Origin: Cynocephalus volans
Taxonomy: Eukaryota; Chordata; Mammalia; Dermoptera; Cynocephalidae
Direction of reading: 5' to 3'
Assembly (NCBI RefSeq): GCF_027409185.1
Contig: NC_084469.1
Coordinates: 82,309,918 to 82,373,917, forward strand
Length of the DNA stretch: 64,000 nt
Part shown: positions 59,617 to 64,000 of the stretch, piece after piece
Layout of the letters: the number at the start of each line of letters is the position of its first letter
Position numbering within the stretch: position 1 is the stretch's first letter
Notes under the pieces: model-generated
The model's database searches: none
What the model was told of the DNA's origin: nothing
What the model saw: only the letters and a program-made list of their open reading frames with translations
Translations under genes and position numbers: made by a program

Positions 59617-59682
59617 TTTTTTTACTTGACCTTGGTGTTATCAGCACAATGCTCTAACCAAGTGAGCTAACCAGCTAGCCTC
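59617..59682 (-). mobile_element. tRNA-derived SINE fragment, antisense
   Basis: TTGACCTTGGTGTTATCAGC and AGTGAGCTAACCAGCTAGCC. The B-box end is missing. Confidence 0.75.
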
Positions 59683-60099
59683 CAAAATTCACTTTTTAAA
59701 GATGCCTTAAAGCAAAACCTTTCTGCTTATAACAAGCAAAACATCAATAGGTCTTAAAAATATTTTAACTGAATATATTAGCTAATGTACCAACTAGATT
59801 ATTAAAACAAGCAACTGTGTATTAAAGAGACTATATCTTCTTTAGTTTGCTCCTCAAATGCTTTAAGTAGCAGGCACTCATTGCTAGAGGCTTACATAGG
59901 TCTTTAAATAAGGCACCAAGTGCCTTCCACATGTTTTAAACCTTAAACATATTATTACTTTCACTTACACCAGATTATTATAAATAGGGTTGATATACAT
60001 ATTCAAAAACTGTCATCTTTAGGTATGATAGTTATGGTTATGGTCTTTTAAGAGTCTATACTTTTAGAAATAGATACTGAAACATTTATGAAAAGATAC

Positions 60100-60570
60100 G
60101 ATGTTTACAGGAAGGTGAACAAGAACACATCCATGTGCCAGGAGGATAGCACACCCCAACCTGACAGGGACAGGAGCTCCTGTGCTCGGGACCCTTCCAG
60201 ACCTCAACCCTCCTCCTCTTCCACATGAAGAGATGTATCTGGCTGTTCATTTGTATCCTTTAAAATATCCTTTATAATAAACGAGTAAACGTAAGTACAT
60301 TGCTTCCCGGAGCTGCCCTAGCAAATTAATCAAACCTGAGAAGGGGATTGTGGAAACCCCAATTTATAACCAGTAAGCCCAGACTTGAGACTGGTGTCTG
60401 AAGTGGGGGGGTAGTCTTGTATCTGTGGGATCTGACAGTGTCAGATCACTGCCCCCAGATAGTGTCAGAACTGAATTGAATTAGAGGACACACAGCTGGT
60501 GTCTACTGCTGAAGGACTGCATGCTTGGTGTGTAGGGAAAAACCCCAACACATCTGGTGTCAGAAGTACT
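60100..60570 (+). mobile_element. Ancient ERV LTR fragment
   Basis: Contains a poly(A)-signal region (TATAATAAACGAGTAAACGT), then GCCCTAGCAAATTAATCAAA, TGTGGAAACCCCAATTTATA, GGTGTCTGAAGTGGGGGGGT, GTGTCAGAACTGAATTGAAT and near its end ACACATCTGGTGTCAGAAGT. I recognise this order from ancient mammalian ERV LTRs but cannot name the family safely. No viral genes remain. Confidence 0.55.
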
Positions 60571-62001
60571 CTGTGTTGTGACAGTACAGTAGGAAGAAAT
60601 TAGTTTGTTTTTCCTCTATGCCATCAACTATAGAAATTAAATCAGTGACAATGCAAAACTCGAGGAAAATGTCCAGGATACAGAAGAAAAAGACATGTAG
60701 GGGATAGATATAGAAAAAATAAAAAGATTAAATTAATAGCTAGTTGATATTTCTAAAGGAGAGGTCTCAACAAATTAATATAGGGAATAATTAAAGAAAT
60801 AATCCAAGAAAATATTCTAGAAGACCTGACTCTATAGATAAAAAGGTTTAGACTCTTCCTGTGCAATAAAAAGTGATGACATGTTATTAGAATAACACCT
60901 ACAGAATTTTCATGCAATAATCTGAGGAGCATTTATTCAAGGAAAACAGCTTAACCTAGGTAAATAGAGCTAGCTTTGTGATATTTTAACTTGCTTTACC
61001 CCCATCCCTTCTCCAAGGTTCACAGTAGCCCTGAAAACCAGCAACCTCATAAACACAGTAGCTATGATAACCAGTAGCCTAGCAACCACCTTAGGGGGCA
61101 AAATAGGATTATATCTCCCCAAAAGCCCCATCCTCAGAGAACTGTCACTATTTGACTTGTCTGGCAGTTCCTTGGAAAAGCTCCACGTCTCTATTTTACC
61201 TGACACAGAGAACACTGTATGAACATCTCTATCCCCAGAACATTTGTCAAAAACAATCAGTGGCAAGTGTTAACATTGCAGCTGCTTGAGACAGCAATAC
61301 CAGTTGGGACTAACAAGAGGCTGACCCAAAAACTTAAAAAGAAAAACTGGGGAATGAGATATTCATGAGGGGCATTGAAAAGCTGTGATATATCCCTGGG
61401 AATCTAGAAGGCTGTGTGAATGTGCAGGGCTCTAAGCATGACCAGAAAAGACCTGAGAAGGACTCAGAAGCTCATCTCTGGCAGACAATGAGGCTCTGCA
61501 AAAGCTGGAAGTGAAGGCTAAGGCAGAGTTGTAAACTATCTGCCCATGTGTTAAAGGCATGCCTCAACATACACACGCAGAGCTCCTTGGCAAAGAGTTA
61601 TTGTTTCAGGGACTTAAGGAAAAGTCTGTCTAATCATTAGCTGACCACACAACAAAAAGAGCAAATTTAGTGGCCACCCATTTACAAAGAACACAGACTG
61701 TACAGAATGAAGCCAGGAAAGTCATTGAACAAATGGCTACAACAGAAACAATGGCATAAAAAACAACACACTCTTGTGGGTGGGAGAATATGAGCATATT
61801 ATTTAAATATAATTATAATACTTTAAATGTTCAGTTTCAACAAAAAAATTATGAGACACCTAAAACATACAAAAGTATGGCCTAAACACATTTAAAAATA
61901 GCAGTCAATGGAGACTATCCCTGAGGAAGACCAGATGTTAAACTTTTTAAACAAAGATTTTAAATCAGCTATTATAAATATGCTCAAAAACCTAAGGCTA
62001 C

Positions 62002-62332
62002 AACATGGATAAACCTTGAGGACATTATGAGAAGCAAAATGAGACAGTTATGAAAAGGCAAATACTGTATGACTCCACTTACAGGAGGTACCTAGAGTAG
62101 CCAAACATGAAGAAACACAAAAGAAAATGGTAGTTGCCAGGGGTTAGGGAGAAGGAAATAGGGAACTGCTGTTTAATGGGTATATAGCTTCAGTTCTGCA
62201 TGATGAAAAAGTTCTGGAGATTGGTAACATAACATTGTGAATACACTTAACATTACTAAACCATACACTTAAAAATAGAAAAGATGGAAATTTTTATGTT
62301 ATATGTATTTTACCACAATTAAAAAAAAACCC
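62002..62332 (+). mobile_element. L1 3' end inserted into an older L1
   Basis: ACAACATGGATAAACCTTGA, GTATGACTCCACTTACAGG, GTTGCCAGGGGTTAGGGAGA, TACACTTAAAAATAG and an A-rich end. The flanking ORF1 sequence AAACCTAAGG and AAACCCAAAGG looks like a diverged target-site duplication. Confidence 0.7.
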
Positions 62333-62687
62333 AAAGGAAATCATGTCTGAAGAATTACAGAAAAGTATGAGAACGATGTCTTGACAAATAGAGAATATCA
62401 ACAAAAAGACAGAAATTATAGAATAAAAGCAAATATAAATTTTGGAGTTTGAAAATACAGTAACGTGTTAAACATTAATTTCAGCTGGCAGAAGAATCTG
62501 CAAACTTGAAGACTGCTCAACTGAGATTATCCAGTCTGAAGAACAGAAATACAAAGATAATTAACAGCACTTCAGAGACCTAAGGGCACCATAAAGATTA
62601 CCAACATGCTGTAATGGGAGTCCCAGGAGAGAAAAAAGAGAGCAGGGCTTAAAGAAAATTTGAAGAAATAATAGCCAAATACTTCTT

Positions 62688-62858
62688 CTTCTTCTTTTTT
62701 TTGGATGACAGGTAAGGGGATCTTAACCCTTGACTTGATGTTGTCAGCACCACGCTCTCCCAAGTGAGCTAACTGGCCATCCCTATATAGGGATCTGAAC
62801 CCATGGCCTTGGTGTTATCAGCACCACACTCTCCCAAGTGAGCCACAGGCCAGCCCCT
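62688..62858 (-). mobile_element. tRNA-Ile-derived SINE, dimeric, antisense, with target-site duplication
   Basis: A full dimer in reverse: GGTAAGGGGATCTTAACCC, AAGTGAGCTAACTGGCCATC, CCTATATAGGGATCTGAACC and AGTGAGCCACAGGCCAGCCC. The duplication AAATACTTCTT lies at 62677-62687 and 62859-62869. Confidence 0.9.
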
Positions 62859-64000
62859 AAATACTTCTTAGATTTGATAAAAAACATTAATCTACACATC
62901 TGAGGAGCTCAACAGGTGCTAAGTAAACACAGAAATTCACACTTAGACACATCATAGTCAATCTGTCTAAACCAAAGAGAAAATCTTCAAAGCGGTAAGA
63001 GAAAATGCTTCTTTCATTAGGTGCAAGGGATCCTCCATAAGATTAACAACTCACTCAGCACTAGAAACCACAGAGACCAGAAAGCAGTGAGAGGACATAT
63101 GGAAAGTGCTGAAAGAAAAAGACTGTTAACCAAGAATTCTATATCCAACAAAACTATACTTCAAAAATGAAGGAGAAATTAAGACATTCTCAGATTACAA
63201 AATCTGAAAGAATACTAAAGGCTGAAGTGAAAGGACACTAGATAGTATCCACACTAAGAAATGAATAAGACACAGCTATGTTGCTAAGTACATACAACAG
63301 AGACATTTTAGATTCAAAGTCATTAATAGTTGAAAGTGAAAGGATGGTTTAAGATATACCATGAAAATAGTAACCAAAAAAGAGCTAGCAAGACTGACTA
63401 ATTATTAGTAGTAAAATATAGATTTTTAAGACAAAAATTGTTACTAGAGACAAGGAAGGACATTGTAGAATGGTGAAATGATCAATCCATCAGAAAGGCA
63501 TAACAAATCTAAACATATCTGCACCTGACAACAGTGCTCCAAAATACATGAAAGCAAACACTGAGAGAATTAAAGGGAGACAGACAATTCAACAATAAGA
63601 GCTGTTGACTTCAATACCTCACTTTCAATCACAGTTAAAACTAGGCTAAAGATCTACAAAGAAATAGAAGACCTGAATAATGCTATAAACCAATTAGACA
63701 TAGCAGACATGTACAGAACAATCTACCCAGCAACAGAAGCAGTATACATATTTTCTCAAATGCACATAGAACATTCTTTAGGATAGACTACAAGTGAAGT
63801 CATAAAACAAACATCTAAATTTCAAAGGATTGAAATCATACAAAGTACAATCTCCAACAACAATGGGATAAAAAAAATAGAAATGAATAACAAAAAAATT
63901 CTGGAATTCACAAGAATATGAAAATTAAACCCTAAATAATCAAAGTGTCAGAAAGAAATCACAAGGGAAGTTGTACAATACTTTAAAATGAATAGAAACA

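Larger units (their letters stand above)
58989..64000 (-). other. LONP2: LONP2 intron, continuing beyond the window
   Basis: At least 5 kb. It holds two antisense SINE fragments, an ERV LTR piece (about 60100-60570) and a nested old L1 (61550-64000). I looked on the - strand for the preceding exon (Walker B, LLDEVDK-like) and did not see it before 64000. Confidence 0.8.
61550..64000 (+). mobile_element. Old L1 (L1M-type) ORF1-ORF2 remnant with nested insertions
   Basis: Sense-strand L1 sequence: ORF1 traces (about 62340-63240, with TATTATAAATATGCTCAAAA before and GAATTCTATATCCAACAAAA after). The start of ORF2 endonuclease follows (63480-64000, with ATGATCAATCCATCAG, GCACCTGACAACAGTGCTCC and AACCAATTAGACATAGCAGA). 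Two later insertions interrupt it: an L1 3' end (about 62002-62332) and a SINE (62688-62858). All frames are broken, and it runs off the window. Confidence 0.75.

Noticed and set aside
59000..64000. Search for the preceding LONP2 exon (Walker A/B).
   Set aside because: No matching coding segment with splice sites was seen on the - strand. It must lie beyond the window.

Overview
The window is nuclear genomic DNA from a placental mammal. Introns have GT..AG boundaries, there are L1, L2, MIR, MaLR and MER5-type repeats, and two conserved mammalian genes converge. The + strand (2223-3071) carries the complete coding exon of SIAH1, a RING-type E3 ubiquitin ligase. The - strand carries the last seven coding exons of LONP2, the peroxisomal Lon protease, from 58988 down to the stop codon at 12906. 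The SIAH1/LONP2 tail-to-tail arrangement is the one known from human chromosome 16q12. The LONP2 exons join in consistent reading phase and code for the C-terminal 389 residues: the end of the AAA+ module, the whole Ser-Lys protease domain and a C-terminal SKL peroxisomal signal.

The lineage is suggested by the SINEs. At least a dozen copies of a tRNA-Ile-like SINE occur as monomers and as head-to-tail dimers, and I see no Alu. Monomer/dimer tRNA-Ile SINEs are the hallmark CYN family of colugos (Dermoptera), so a flying lemur is the best inference. It rests on pattern recognition, not on a database match.

Layout: 1-2220 is SIAH1 intron. 2221 to about 4 kb is the SIAH1 terminal exon with its 3' UTR. 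About 4-12.7 kb is the space between the two 3' ends, with MIR, SINEs, an old L1 3' end, MaLR LTRs and a possible ERV LTR. 12.7-64 kb is LONP2, read right to left, with introns of about 3.9, 0.4, 9.3, 26.4, 3.2 and 1.7 kb and one that runs off the window. The 26.4-kb intron holds the youngest mobile DNA. One insertion is a full-length but mutated L1 (43924-50451) with an 18-bp target-site duplication. The other is a 738-bp composite element (35838-36575) with a 17-bp duplication, made of a GC-rich tandem repeat joined to L1-like 3' sequence and an A-tail.

The two genes are conserved and look ordinary. The less ordinary observations are the composite VNTR-L1 element, the unusual 1.36-kb 5' region of the full-length L1 (which contains what looks like older host repeat sequence), a SINE variant with a hairpin in place of the tRNA anticodon region, and a probable two-residue shortening of LONP2 just before its SKL signal. 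I found no RNA genes, CRISPR arrays or evidence of an unknown protein-coding system.
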